Shown here: piece after piece, positions 49,248 to 58,175 of the stretch
Position numbering within the stretch: the first letter of the stretch is position 1
Layout: each line of letters opens with the position of its first letter
Assembly (NCBI GenBank): GCA_043777595.1
Contig: JAYWHT010000061.1
Coordinates: forward strand, 55,212 to 119,211
Source of the DNA: JAYVJH01 sp043777595
Lineage (GTDB): Bacteria; Bacteroidota; Bacteroidia; Cytophagales; Spirosomataceae
Direction: 5' to 3'
DNA length: 64,000 nucleotides
Position numbers and translations under genes: made by a program
Notes under the pieces: generated by a model
Told to the model about the DNA's origin: nothing
Databases searched by the model: none
The model's input: only the letters and a program-made list of their open reading frames with translations

Positions 49248-49879
49248 ATAGGTTTTCTTGTTGGTTCAAAAGTAGTTATAATATCCATAGACGCTACCAC
49301 TTGCTTACAATAGGTGGTTAATTCGGCAAAAAAACTGTAAAAAAAACCTTCGTACAGGGCTTCATTTCTAAATAACTCTTCGCCTGCCAGTTCTATTCCT
49401 TTTAAGATTTTATATTTTTTGGACATACCCACAAACGACTGCCTCATGCCTTCTGGATATTGATAATTGGTAAGCCAGTCATATTTTATCATCGACTCCA
49501 GCGTTATTGTAGCCTTAGCTGGCATAATGGTACTGTTTTTATTTAAGACCTCATAGACATTGGCCGTAAATTCTTTGAGCGGTTGGTGGTGATATTCTGA
49601 AAAATATTTAGCCAAAAAATAGTCAAAATACATATCGCTCACTACTGACTTGGTGTGGCCAAAGGTTAGGGGCATGGCTTCATGGCAAGCTCTGACGGTG
49701 GGGTGCGTGTCGGTAAATGAGTCTATTTTACGGTGTAAATCTATACCTTGTTTGATGTCTGCTGGATAGATAGTGTTGCGCTCATGGTCGAGGCGGCCAC
49801 GGACAAAATCGCCAAGTAGATTGCCTACAAGGAGTGGCTCGTGGCCAAAAGATAAATAAAAGTGAGCGAGGTAATTCAT
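49244..49879 (-). CDS. ACP phosphodiesterase (AcpH/DUF479)
   Basis: Removes the phosphopantetheine arm from acyl carrier protein. The 211-residue product shows the family start MNYLAHFYLSFGHEPLLVGN with LLGDFVRG, then GIDLHRKIDSFTDTHPTVR and VSDMYFDYFLAKYFSEY with the metal-binding His and Asp residues. It overlaps its neighbours by 4 nt at both ends, so the three genes from 50328 to 47847 form one transcript. The operon partners are not functionally related in an obvious way. Confidence 0.85.
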   Translation of the reverse strand: MNYLAHFYLSFGHEPLLVGNLLGDFVRGRLDHERNTIYPADIKQGIDLHRKIDSFTDTHPTVRACHEAMPLTFGHTKSVVSDMYFDYFLAKYFSEYHHQPLKEFTANVYEVLNKNSTIMPAKATITLESMIKYDWLTNYQYPEGMRQSFVGMSKKYKILKGIELAGEELFRNEALYEGFFYSFFAELTTYCKQVVASMDIITTFEPTRKPI

Positions 49880-50328
49880 TGATAATGTTGAACATCTACT
49901 CCAAATTTTCTAAGAAACGCCACCCCTTCGTCAATGGCCAAGCCTTTATATTGAGCATAGGAGTCTTTATAAAATACTTTTTTTATTTTCATTGTATAAA
50001 TCACCCTCGCACAAGCTATACAAGGCGACAGCGTAACGTAAAGCGTTGTGCCTTCGAGAGTTGCCCCGTTTTTGGTGGCATATAATATTGCGTTTTGCTC
50101 GGCGTGGAGTGCCAGTGAGCAGCTTCCTTTTGAGTCTCTGGGGCAGCCATGTTCGGGAAACTCGTCGTCGCAGTTGTGTGTGCCAGCGGGCGGGCCGTTG
50201 TAGCCAATCGAGATAATTCTTGTATCTTTGGTCAGCACTGCACCCACTTGCGCCTTGATACAATGCGAGCGTTTGGCCAAACTAACAGCCAAATCCATAA
50301 AAATATCATCAAATTTGGGGCGTATCAT
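49876..50328 (-). CDS. dCMP/cytidine deaminase family protein (ComEB-type)
   Basis: Deaminates dCMP to dUMP for dTTP synthesis. The 150-residue product has the zinc site SLALHAEQNAILYA (His75, catalytic Glu77) and TLSPCIACARVIY (Cys103, Cys106), preceded by AQVGAVLTKDTRIISIGYNG and an extra Cys/His-rich loop (HNCDDEFPEHGCPRDSKG) typical of dCMP deaminases. First gene of the three-gene operon. A divergent gene starts 83 nt away at 50412. Confidence 0.9.
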   Translation of the reverse strand: MIRPKFDDIFMDLAVSLAKRSHCIKAQVGAVLTKDTRIISIGYNGPPAGTHNCDDEFPEHGCPRDSKGSCSLALHAEQNAILYATKNGATLEGTTLYVTLSPCIACARVIYTMKIKKVFYKDSYAQYKGLAIDEGVAFLRKFGVDVQHYQ

Positions 50329-50411
50329 CGTACAGTTATTGAGTTTTGGGTTATTGGCTATTTTTTACATACCAATGGCTTCAAGCTAATTTTTTTAAGA
50401 ATTGCAATTTA

Positions 50412-51470
50412 ATGAAAATTTGGTTATTGTTTGCTTTTATGATTCCTGTTTGTGTATTGGGTCAAACCAAAACGCTTACTCTGACATCGCAACGAATGGC
50501 GGTTTCGTCGCACGAGTTTTATATTGTGGCAGTCGAAGATGCCCGAAAAATAACCTCAAATATAGGTCGAGTTTACGACGGCAGACAGATGGCAAGTTTG
50601 ATTTTAGAGGGCGGTACGACATTGGCCATACAGCGGTTTTTGGCCAAGAATTTCAATGACAAAAATAACCCAGAATCAATGCCTATTTATTTGGTTATCA
50701 AAGATTTGAAAGTAAATGAAAGACTACAAAATATATACACAGTGGCTGGCGAAATTGGTATGAATCTTACATTTGAGACATACAGAGATGGCCAACGGAT
50801 ATTTTTGACAACTGGCAACGCCACCAGTACCTACACTCGCTCAACAGACGACTTTCAGCTTATTGACAAATTACTCCGTGCGGGGCTGGAAAATCAGCTA
50901 AAAGGTTTTGTAAAATGGTTTAAAGACAGTGCCAAGTCCGACAAACTGGCCAAGCGTGTGCAAGTGATTTTTGATGACGATACACTCAAAACCGAAATCG
51001 GGGATACAGTTTATTATAACAAAAAACGAAAACTAAACTGGAAAGATTTTAAGGGTGGCACGCAGTTTGGAAGTCGCTGGGCGGCGCAGGTTTTTACCAG
51101 TTTTGGGTTTGAGTCTCGGGCAAAAGTCAATAATAGAGTAGTAGAGCTACGAGTGCGGACATTTGTGTGGCTCGATAAAACAATGTCGTGGGTGCGGCCC
51201 GATGCCAAAAACAACTATACGCTCGCTCACGAACAACTACACTTTGATATAACCAAACTCGTTGCCGAGCGATTTAAACGCAAGCTATCGAATATGATTT
51301 TTAGTGTCGAAGATTTTAGTAGTGAAATCCAGTATCAATATTTAGAAAGTTACCGAGACCTTAACAATATCCAAACCCAATATGACGGCGAAACCGACCA
51401 CGGTCTCAACACAACTGAGCAAGCAAGGTGGATTGAAAAAGTTAAAAAAGAATTGAGTAACTTTAAATGA
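50412..51470 (+). CDS. DUF922-like secreted metalloprotease candidate
   Basis: The start at 50412 gives a signal peptide (MKIWLLFAFMIPVCVLGQ) and 352 residues; the longer frame from 50346 would overlap the divergent promoter region. The C-terminal half holds KLNWKDFKGGTQFGSRWAAQ and YTLAHEQLHFDITKLVAERF, with an HExxH zinc motif near residue 273 and a following Asp. This is the DUF922 pattern of predicted zinc proteases. The N-terminal half is a distinct domain of unknown role. Confidence 0.75.
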   Translation: MKIWLLFAFMIPVCVLGQTKTLTLTSQRMAVSSHEFYIVAVEDARKITSNIGRVYDGRQMASLILEGGTTLAIQRFLAKNFNDKNNPESMPIYLVIKDLKVNERLQNIYTVAGEIGMNLTFETYRDGQRIFLTTGNATSTYTRSTDDFQLIDKLLRAGLENQLKGFVKWFKDSAKSDKLAKRVQVIFDDDTLKTEIGDTVYYNKKRKLNWKDFKGGTQFGSRWAAQVFTSFGFESRAKVNNRVVELRVRTFVWLDKTMSWVRPDAKNNYTLAHEQLHFDITKLVAERFKRKLSNMIFSVEDFSSEIQYQYLESYRDLNNIQTQYDGETDHGLNTTEQARWIEKVKKELSNFK

Positions 51471-51571
51471 CATGACCGATTACTAAATTGAAAAAAATAA
51501 AATTGTAGTTTCAGTTTTTATTTCGTTGCTTTGAACTTTACTTTAACAACATATTTAAAACTTTAACAATT

Positions 51572-52081
51572 ATGAAAAAAACAATCTTATTCTTTGCGCT
51601 TGGTTTATGTTTGCTGGGTGTAGCACAAACGGCTAATGCTCAATACCAAAAGGGCGATAAATTGGCAAACGTGGGTATTGGCCTTGGCACGTATGGTGCT
51701 GGCGGGCTTGGCTTTGGTGGTTCTCTTGAATACGGCATCCACGATGCCATCAGTGTTGGTGCTTTGGGAGGCTACTCGGGTACAAATTATTTGGGATATA
51801 ACTTCTCTGTCATTACAATAGGCGCACGTGGCTCTTATCACTTTAATGAGTTACTGAAACTCGGAAACGATAAAATTGATTTGTATGCTGGCGCAGGTTT
51901 GGCATATAGAAAAGTCTCTTTTGGAGGTTTGTCGGGGTTGAGTGCTTATGACACGGCTGGAGGTATCATACCCCTGTTTCACTTAGGTGGTCGTTATTAT
52001 TTGACAGACAATATAGCCGGGTATGTAGAGTTAGGCTCAGGTTTTGGCACAGCTCAGGTAGGTGTTGCTTTCAAGTTTTAG
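51572..52081 (+). CDS. Small outer-membrane beta-barrel protein
   Basis: The 169-residue product has a signal peptide cleaved near TANAQ and a mature part of alternating Gly-rich, aromatic strands (LANVGIGLGTYGAGGLGFGG, NFSVITIGARGSYHFNELL, GGRYYLTDNIAGYVELGSG) ending VGVAFKF with a terminal Phe. It fits an eight-stranded OmpW/OmpA-like barrel of the Bacteroidota porin-like family. Monocistronic: a terminator follows directly. Confidence 0.75.
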   Translation: MKKTILFFALGLCLLGVAQTANAQYQKGDKLANVGIGLGTYGAGGLGFGGSLEYGIHDAISVGALGGYSGTNYLGYNFSVITIGARGSYHFNELLKLGNDKIDLYAGAGLAYRKVSFGGLSGLSAYDTAGGIIPLFHLGGRYYLTDNIAGYVELGSGFGTAQVGVAFKF

Positions 52082-52102
52082 AATAAATAAAATACCTCGA
52101 GA

Positions 52103-52134
52103 GAAGCCTTCGCTATTGAGCGAGGGCTTCTTTT
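52103..52134 (+). terminator. Intrinsic terminator
   Basis: GAAGCCTTCGCT pairs with AGCGAGGGCTTC (one mismatch) across an ATTG loop, followed by TTTT. It ends the beta-barrel gene. Confidence 0.85.
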
Positions 52135-52232
52135 GTGTAAGTAATCACTTCTAAATAAAGTCTTGAATTGTTATGAATATCAGATAACTACAATATTTCT
52201 CGCTATTCTTCACTATTCACTACCTAATTGTT

Positions 52233-52853
52233 TTAATATTTAATCTCTTCATCGTCCAACAACTGCTTGATATTAAGGCTACAGCCTTCCATTAGTTCAA
52301 AATCGGTATGCCAGTCAATCACAATCCAAGTTTGGGTTTTGGATGCAATGATTATCTTTTTTGTATGAGTTGTAATCCAAACTACCTTTTCAACACCAAA
52401 ATCAAGTAATTTTTGTGATTTATCAAAAATATAATCCATCTCTTTGGCAGGAAAATCAGCGATTGAAATATCTACCTTGACATCAACCTCAATCACTATT
52501 TTGGGTGGAATATTAAAATATTTTTCGTTCAAAGGTTTCAGCGTTTCTTTATCAAAAATAGCTATGTCCAGTCCTAAGTTATCATTTTTAGATAAATGTA
52601 AGCCTGTTTCGCTGGAACTTAGTAAATATTTGCGCCGATTGATACAACCACCAAGAAATAGTACTACCAATGTAACTAATGTACTTTGTAATGAGCTACT
52701 TGCCATAATTTCTTCCTTTGTTTTTTTCCCAATCAATACTTCTTTGTAACCTCGGTAGTACAAATCTCGGCCACCGAGCGTTTCATAAACGAGGCTTTCT
52801 AACAGAACCGAGGCCGGGGCTTCTTTGGTGAGTATGTCTTCTGTTGCTATCAT
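52233..52853 (-). CDS. Uma2-family (DUF820)-related putative endonuclease
   Basis: A 206-residue product. GLDIAIFDKETLKPLNEKYF, PPKIVIEVDVKVDISIADFP with the catalytic Glu, and KLLDFGVEKVVWITTHTKKI follow the Uma2 PD-(D/E)XK order Asp, ExD/K, helix and strand. It is more diverged than the copy at 27817-28398, with a long N-terminal part (ESLVYETLGGRDLYYRGYKE). It sits between a beta-barrel gene and the altronate dehydratase gene with no clear partner. Confidence 0.65.
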   Translation of the reverse strand: MIATEDILTKEAPASVLLESLVYETLGGRDLYYRGYKEVLIGKKTKEEIMASSSLQSTLVTLVVLFLGGCINRRKYLLSSSETGLHLSKNDNLGLDIAIFDKETLKPLNEKYFNIPPKIVIEVDVKVDISIADFPAKEMDYIFDKSQKLLDFGVEKVVWITTHTKKIIIASKTQTWIVIDWHTDFELMEGCSLNIKQLLDDEEIKY

Positions 52854-52893
52854 ATTTTTGTATTTTTTGCAATTTATTAAATATTTTCTTTCC

Positions 52894-54585
52894 TTACAAC
52901 GAAACGCCTCGCTTCCATGGTATAAAATCGTCTTGTGCCAATATTTGCGCTTTGGTAAGCTGCTGGCCGCTGGCTATTTTGATGATGAGTTCGAGCATAT
53001 CGTCTGCATTTTGTTCTATCGTTTGCTCACCCAAAATCACTGGGCCACAGTCAAAATCAATGACATCGGGCATTTTATGGGCTAATTTTGAGTTAGTAGA
53101 TGCCTTGACAACAGGACAAATCGGATTGCCAGTAGGTGTACCGAGGCCAGTCGTAAACACTATGACTGTTGCACCAGCGGCAGTTTTGCCAGTTGTGGCT
53201 TCTACGTCATTGCCAGGCGTACAAGCCAACTGCAAGCCTCGTTCTGAGGATATTTCGGTATAGTTTGTTACGTCCTGAATGGGCGCACCGCCGCCTTTTT
53301 TGGCAGCCCCCGCCGACTTGATGGCATCGGTGATGAGGCCATCTTTGATATTGCCAGGCGATGGATTAAAAGCAAAAGAAGAACCAGCAGCCTCGACTTT
53401 GCCTGAATAATCTCGCATCAGTCGCTCAAATTTTGCCGCTTTTTCTTCTGACACACATCGGTTCAATAACTCTTGCTCTACACCGTGTAGCTCTGGAAAC
53501 TCTGCTAAAATAGTCTTGCCGCCCACGGCTACCAAAATGTCAGACACTCGCCCCAGTACAGGATTGGCCGAAATACCCGAAAAGCCATCGGACCCGCCAC
53601 ACTTCAAGCCCAGTACGAGTTCGCTGATGGGTATATCTTCTCGTTCGGCTTCATTGGCCGATATTAAACCTTTGAATGTTTGCTCAATAGCTGCCGACAT
53701 CATCGCAAACTCTGTGCCGTCTTGTTGTTCAAAAATTAAAAGTGGTTTGTTAAATGCAGGGCTTCGTTTTTGTATTTCTTCTTTCAATGTCTTTATTTCG
53801 GCATTCTGACAACCCAAACTCAACACCGTGATACCGGCCACGTTGGGGTGAACGGAGTATGCTGCAAAAAGGGCGCAAAGCGTATTGGCATCGTGCCGAG
53901 TACCGCCACAACCGCCCTCGTGTGTCAAAAACTTAATGCCGTCAATGTTCTCAAAAAGACGAGCGCCAGATGTGAGATGTGGGTCGTGAGATGTGGGTCG
54001 TGGGTTTTTAGATGTAGAATAGTCCGATTCTTGACTTCTAACTTCTGGCTCACGACCATTGACCTCTGACAAATGACCAACGACTAACGACCGTACTTGG
54101 TCTCGGTATATGTCGGGTTGGGCATAGCCGAGTTCCCGCTCAAAGGCATCTTTGAGAATCAGAATATTACGATTTTCACAAAATACCAACGGTAACACCA
54201 ACCAATAGTTATAAGTCCCCACCTTGCCATCAGAACGCCTATAACCTCTAAAAGTACGACCTTGCCATTTACTGACATCGGGCGGAGTCCAAGCATAGGG
54301 TTTCCGTTTGAACGTACTGTACGTTTCTGAGTCGTGTTTGAGGTTGAATGTTGTAACAATTTCGCCACGGGCAATAGACTGTTTGGCACGACCAACCAAC
54401 ACTCCGTACATCATCACGGCATCGCCAGTGTTGAGGGCTTCGGTTACAAACTTGTGCTTGGCAGCTACGTCATGTGTGAGTGTGTAGTCTGTGCCATCGT
54501 GCGTAACAACCTCGCCAGCGGCTAAGTCTCTGAGTGCCACTATTACGTTGTCGGTAGAGTTTACTTTGAGTGTTTTGTGAAGCAT
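52894..54585 (-). CDS. uxaA: Altronate dehydratase (UxaA-type) with a repeat-derived insert
   Basis: Dehydrates D-altronate to 2-keto-3-deoxy-gluconate in galacturonate breakdown. The 563-residue product has an N-terminal SAF domain (residues 11-83, TDNVIVALRDLAAGEVVTHD), then FLTHEGGCGGTRHDAN, LGLKCGGSDGFSGISANP and CTPGNDVEATTGKTAAGATV. Residues of about 170-207 are an extra segment (NGREPEVRSQESDYSTSKNP, RPTSHDPHLTSG) coded by simple-phrase repeats, which lengthens the protein beyond the usual ~500. A related galactarate dehydratase activity cannot be excluded. No other uronate genes lie nearby. Confidence 0.85.
   Translation of the reverse strand: MLHKTLKVNSTDNVIVALRDLAAGEVVTHDGTDYTLTHDVAAKHKFVTEALNTGDAVMMYGVLVGRAKQSIARGEIVTTFNLKHDSETYSTFKRKPYAWTPPDVSKWQGRTFRGYRRSDGKVGTYNYWLVLPLVFCENRNILILKDAFERELGYAQPDIYRDQVRSLVVGHLSEVNGREPEVRSQESDYSTSKNPRPTSHDPHLTSGARLFENIDGIKFLTHEGGCGGTRHDANTLCALFAAYSVHPNVAGITVLSLGCQNAEIKTLKEEIQKRSPAFNKPLLIFEQQDGTEFAMMSAAIEQTFKGLISANEAEREDIPISELVLGLKCGGSDGFSGISANPVLGRVSDILVAVGGKTILAEFPELHGVEQELLNRCVSEEKAAKFERLMRDYSGKVEAAGSSFAFNPSPGNIKDGLITDAIKSAGAAKKGGGAPIQDVTNYTEISSERGLQLACTPGNDVEATTGKTAAGATVIVFTTGLGTPTGNPICPVVKASTNSKLAHKMPDVIDFDCGPVILGEQTIEQNADDMLELIIKIASGQQLTKAQILAQDDFIPWKRGVSL
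53968..54096. repeat. Simple-phrase repeat read through in frame in uxaA
   Basis: On the + strand GATGTGGGTCGTGAGATGTG phrases are followed by ACTTCTAACTTCTGG and by CCAACGACTAACGAC (54077-54091). The latter 15-mer is identical to 25039-25053 in guaA, but the gene here runs on the other strand. Confidence 0.75.
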
Positions 54586-54587
54586 TT

Positions 54588-55562
54588 TTATTTTAGTTTT
54601 CCAAATTTATAAACAGCCCCAACATAAGGAAAGTAGTAAAAATCGTTTATACCTTCAAATGCAGGTGCCAGAAGTGCCAAATCTACCGATAATCGTTCAC
54701 CCAAAATACGAATACCGCCCGAAAAAATACCTCCTGTGGTATTGTTAGCTACAATTATCCAGTTTTCAGACACAAAAGCAAAGTTTTTACTAAATCGGTT
54801 CATATAACTTAGATTGATAACAGGCGACGAAGCAAAAGAGCCATTAAGAAAGCCATAGCCCAACCCAGCCGTAAAGTTTTTTTCTTTTGTACCAAAAGTA
54901 ACATTACCATATACTATCCCCGTCAAATTAACGTCGGTACTTGTTCTGGTTAGACTACCCGAATAACTACTACTAAAATTGTAGTTGGGCGTAAATGTTA
55001 CAACTGCAATAGTACCAATTCCAAATTTAACTTTCGACTTAGACGGAAAACTATATTTGGGTGTAAAAAACAAAACCTGCGGCGTTCGGCTAATTCCTCC
55101 GCCTGGTATTAGTACCAGACCACCGCCCATAGTAAAGTTGTCGGTAACACCAACCGTTACCGAATTGACTACCACATACGCATTCTGATAGTATGCTTCT
55201 CTTTTGCGAAGAGAAAAAGCCGAAGGCGCCCAAAAATAGCGAGTAGAGTTTGGGTTTTCAAACCAAAACTGACCATTTACACTGACACCCTCTATTTTTT
55301 TGATAGATACTACATTGGCCATATCAACTGTTATTTCACCAATATTATCGCTTTTAAGAAATATATTTTGTCCAGACATAGACTGTAAAATACCAATCAA
55401 ATCGGTGCCATCTTTGAGTGATATTTTTACACGGGAATTGAGTAGCGAAGTGTCTGGTACAATAGCCGTTTTGATGGGCGTGGCCAATGGCGTAGTAGGT
55501 TGTTGGGCATGAGCTGCCAAGGCTATAAGCGCAAGGGTAAGACATTTTAGTAGTGTTTTCAT
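54588..55562 (-). CDS. Exported protein with Sm-like N-terminal domain and beta-barrel-like body
   Basis: The 324-residue product has a signal peptide (LKCLTLALIALAAHAQ), then a small beta domain at about 44-95 (VKISLKDGTDLIGILQSMSG, ITVDMANVVSIKKIEG) resembling an Sm/LSm-type barrel. The remainder is a series of amphipathic strands (FTMGGGLVLIPGGGISRTPQ, NLTGIVYGNVTFGTKEKNFT) like an outer-membrane porin. Gap to uxaA is 2 nt, so they may be co-transcribed. The function is unknown. Confidence 0.6.
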   Translation of the reverse strand: MKTLLKCLTLALIALAAHAQQPTTPLATPIKTAIVPDTSLLNSRVKISLKDGTDLIGILQSMSGQNIFLKSDNIGEITVDMANVVSIKKIEGVSVNGQFWFENPNSTRYFWAPSAFSLRKREAYYQNAYVVVNSVTVGVTDNFTMGGGLVLIPGGGISRTPQVLFFTPKYSFPSKSKVKFGIGTIAVVTFTPNYNFSSSYSGSLTRTSTDVNLTGIVYGNVTFGTKEKNFTAGLGYGFLNGSFASSPVINLSYMNRFSKNFAFVSENWIIVANNTTGGIFSGGIRILGERLSVDLALLAPAFEGINDFYYFPYVGAVYKFGKLK

Positions 55563-55679
55563 GTTGATTTTTTGTTAATTATGATGTTAATTTCAAGCAA
55601 TAACGTTACTATTATGGCATCATTTGAAAATATGGTAAAAAATAATTTTCTATTATAAATTTTTCATTGCTCATACGCC

Positions 55680-56684
55680 CTAATCTTCGCTTCGGACTTT
55701 AAAAAGTCTTTTGAGCCAACTTTGTTTTTCGCCTTCTTCGGCTTTTTTATCTTGCTCGTTCCATGCCGTTTTTGACATTTCGGTTAGGTCGGGCTGGCCA
55801 GCGTCCACCCAAGCCGTAAACCAAAAATCGCCCACCATTTTGGCTGAGTTACGCATTTGTCGCTCTACTTGCCGAGCCAGTAGCTGGTGGTAGCGTACCG
55901 AAAACTCTCTCGAATAAGTTTTGACAATTACTCCGTTGCGGTCTTCGAGTACATATTTTGTGTTGTCTTTAAACTCCGCAGAGGTTATACTTTCAAATTT
56001 TAGTACACTGTCCAAAGCCATATTTGCACCACGCACAGCCGTCCAAGCACGTAATGCTATTTTACTTTCGTATTGTGCCGAGCCAGTCAGCAGGTCGTAG
56101 TCGTCGGCAAAAAGTTCAGGCAATCTTGATTCCCAAAAAGCATGAATTCCCTCTTGGCCGCTTAGTTGGCCGTTATAGTTGCGAGTAGTGTGGAGCGGTA
56201 CGTTGGCATCGGCTATATAATGCCCCAAATCGGCGGCCAATCTTAGAATATTCCGAACATTTTTTTCTCTAAATGCTTCCGTGAGTCTGTATTTATATTG
56301 CTGAATAGCCCAAGGCACTACGCCGTGCATCAGTAGCGAGTCTTCGCCAAAGCGTTCGGTGGCTTCTTTCCAATAAAGCGGTAATTTATAGGCAGCACTG
56401 TCGCCGTAGTTTTCTAAGTCAATATAATGGCGAGGTGCTTCGCCCACAACTGCATAGCGGCGGCGGTCGGGATTGACCGAGTTTTCGGTCAGGTAGTCTA
56501 TATTTTTTTTGAACAAAACCATCATTTCGGGTGGCAAGGTAAAAACCGCCAAACGATTGATGCGTTGATGCGCCCAAAAACCCCAAGTCGAAACAGTAGT
56601 TTGGGTGCAAAATCCAGTCAAGAAACAGAATATTAAAGCTATTGTTAAAAATATTTTTACTTTTTTGCTATGAAATAAGTGCAT
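55680..56684 (-). CDS. Zinc-dependent phospholipase C/S1-P1 nuclease-like protein
   Basis: The 334-residue product has a signal peptide and the all-helical zinc fold of this superfamily: TWGFWAHQRINRLAVFTLPP with the N-terminal Trp/His ligands, DLGHYIADANVPLHTTRNYN with the Asp/His ligands, and GIHAFWESRLPELFADDYDL with the final His/Glu. Such proteins hydrolyse phosphodiesters; lipid or nucleic acid substrates cannot be separated. It follows a large AT-rich gene-free interval on its upstream side. Confidence 0.75.
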   Translation of the reverse strand: MHLFHSKKVKIFLTIALIFCFLTGFCTQTTVSTWGFWAHQRINRLAVFTLPPEMMVLFKKNIDYLTENSVNPDRRRYAVVGEAPRHYIDLENYGDSAAYKLPLYWKEATERFGEDSLLMHGVVPWAIQQYKYRLTEAFREKNVRNILRLAADLGHYIADANVPLHTTRNYNGQLSGQEGIHAFWESRLPELFADDYDLLTGSAQYESKIALRAWTAVRGANMALDSVLKFESITSAEFKDNTKYVLEDRNGVIVKTYSREFSVRYHQLLARQVERQMRNSAKMVGDFWFTAWVDAGQPDLTEMSKTAWNEQDKKAEEGEKQSWLKRLFKVRSED

Positions 56685-57068
56685 ACAACAAAATTTTATT
56701 TGGAAATGTTTACTTTTTTATTTTTGTAATATTCTAAAATATTAGTGCAAATTAACTTGAAATATAACGACAAATTATTGAAAAATACAAAAGTTAGTTA
56801 TCAATACTACCGTTTTGGTATAATCAACTTAAATTCTTCCCAATTATACTTCTAAAAAATTATAAAGCGCCTGCCATAAGTATTTGGCTTTATGGTTTTT
56901 TATCAATTTAGTATTTGGTAAAATAGTATATTTATAAAATTAGTTAAATTTTATATTGAAAATATACAATTATTGATACTATTACGTTAATTTTGTGTCA
57001 TAGATATTAGTAAAACGCTTTTACGAAACGATTCACTGTTATAGAACATAAAAACGATAATTGACAAG
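56685..57068. other. AT-rich gene-free divergent interval
   Basis: The 384 nt between two divergent genes contain no open frame of note. It is A/T-rich with several TTTTG and TAnnTT words that could be promoters for both genes, but no single box pair stands out. Confidence 0.5.
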
Positions 57069-57461
57069 ATGAAAAATATAATTCAAGCAATCAAATATGC
57101 CAAACCAGTATTTGGTTTGTGCTGCTTCATGATGCTCATATACGGGGCATACACTCCAAGCCAAAAAGCCGAAGTACAAGAAATTATCTGTGTAAAATTC
57201 AAAAAAGATGCCTCACCAGCCGATATTCAGAAGCACATGGTTGCCTTTGCAGAGCTGCGCAGAGAAATTCCACAAATTGCTGCTTACTCGGCAGGCAAGA
57301 CGCTGGCGTCTGAAGACTACGACGTAATGCACTATGTGTCGTTCAGGACAGAAGACGGTATTGAAATTTTTAACAATCACCCAAAGCACAGGCAATTTGT
57401 GGCCGACAACGAAAAAATTTGGGACAAAGTACTGGTCATAAATGCTGACATTGAGAAGTAA
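57069..57461 (+). CDS. Dabb-domain (stress-responsive A/B barrel) protein, exported
   Basis: The 130-residue product has an N-terminal hydrophobic segment (PVFGLCCFMMLIYGAYTPS), then a Dabb ferredoxin-like domain: VQEIICVKFKKDASPADIQK with the opening strand, AAYSAGKTLASEDYDVMHYV and FNNHPKHRQFVADNEKIWDK. Dabb proteins form dimeric barrels; some are monooxygenase or cyclase-like, but many have no known reaction. The membrane or secretion signal is unusual for this cytosolic-type family. Confidence 0.8.
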   Translation: MKNIIQAIKYAKPVFGLCCFMMLIYGAYTPSQKAEVQEIICVKFKKDASPADIQKHMVAFAELRREIPQIAAYSAGKTLASEDYDVMHYVSFRTEDGIEIFNNHPKHRQFVADNEKIWDKVLVINADIEK

Positions 57462-57468
57462 GCACTTG

Positions 57469-58128
57469 TTAGATTATACCATAACTATGCACTATCATAC
57501 TTTTTAGTTTGCGGAGTATAAAAACAATTTGAAGTAATTGCTCAAAATTAGCTGCATCAAACTTTCGACTGACGAAATATTGTTTACCGTCCAAAATTGT
57601 AAAATTCCAAATGCTCTCCACTATCCAAGCCCCATAAACAGGTTTCTGATTGGCGTTTTGTTGTTGCGCCACAACCATCGCCGCCAGCATTTGTGCCTCT
57701 GGATCGTTGCTATCGCCTTTTTGTTTTTTAAACTCTTGAAGAAAAAAATAGGGCACTTTTGGAGTTGAAATTCCGGCTGGGCTGGCCAAAAGGCAGTCGC
57801 AAATCACTGTAATTTTAAAATCGTTGACTACGGCACTCATTGGTCTTTCATAAAACGATACAATCTGGTTTTCTATTTCGATGTCCACCAAATCGAACAA
57901 CAAACTCAAAAATTTCATTTTGAGTTCCTCCTCATTCCAGCCATCGCCCGATGTGAGTGCTTTTTTGTGCAGTTTATGAAGGCGATTTTGCTCCTCAGCC
58001 GTTGTTTTGCCATCTGCACTTATCCAGTCGTCTATCAAAGCGCCCTCCCTCAAACGAGGCAATCCGAAATTGAACAATATGCTGTCAATGTTCAATGGTA
58101 GTTTTTCTATTTTTTCTAATGTTTTCAT
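57469..58128 (-). CDS. Hypothetical protein, PD-(D/E)XK-like candidate
   Basis: The start is placed at 58128 (MKTLEKIEKLPLNIDSILFN), giving 219 residues. The middle holds FKITVICDCLLASPAGISTP and PYFFLQEFKKQKGDSNDPEA, which has the Asp...(x)ExxK layout of a nuclease-like fold, then MVVAQQQNANQKPVYGAWIV and WNFTILDGKQYFVSRKFD. I know such proteins from Bacteroidota only as hypothetical. The family call is weak. Confidence 0.45.
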   Translation of the reverse strand: MKTLEKIEKLPLNIDSILFNFGLPRLREGALIDDWISADGKTTAEEQNRLHKLHKKALTSGDGWNEEELKMKFLSLLFDLVDIEIENQIVSFYERPMSAVVNDFKITVICDCLLASPAGISTPKVPYFFLQEFKKQKGDSNDPEAQMLAAMVVAQQQNANQKPVYGAWIVESIWNFTILDGKQYFVSRKFDAANFEQLLQIVFILRKLKSMIVHSYGII

Positions 58129-58175
58129 TTTGGCTAAATAGAGATATGGTATGGTAGAATTGAATGAAGACAAAA

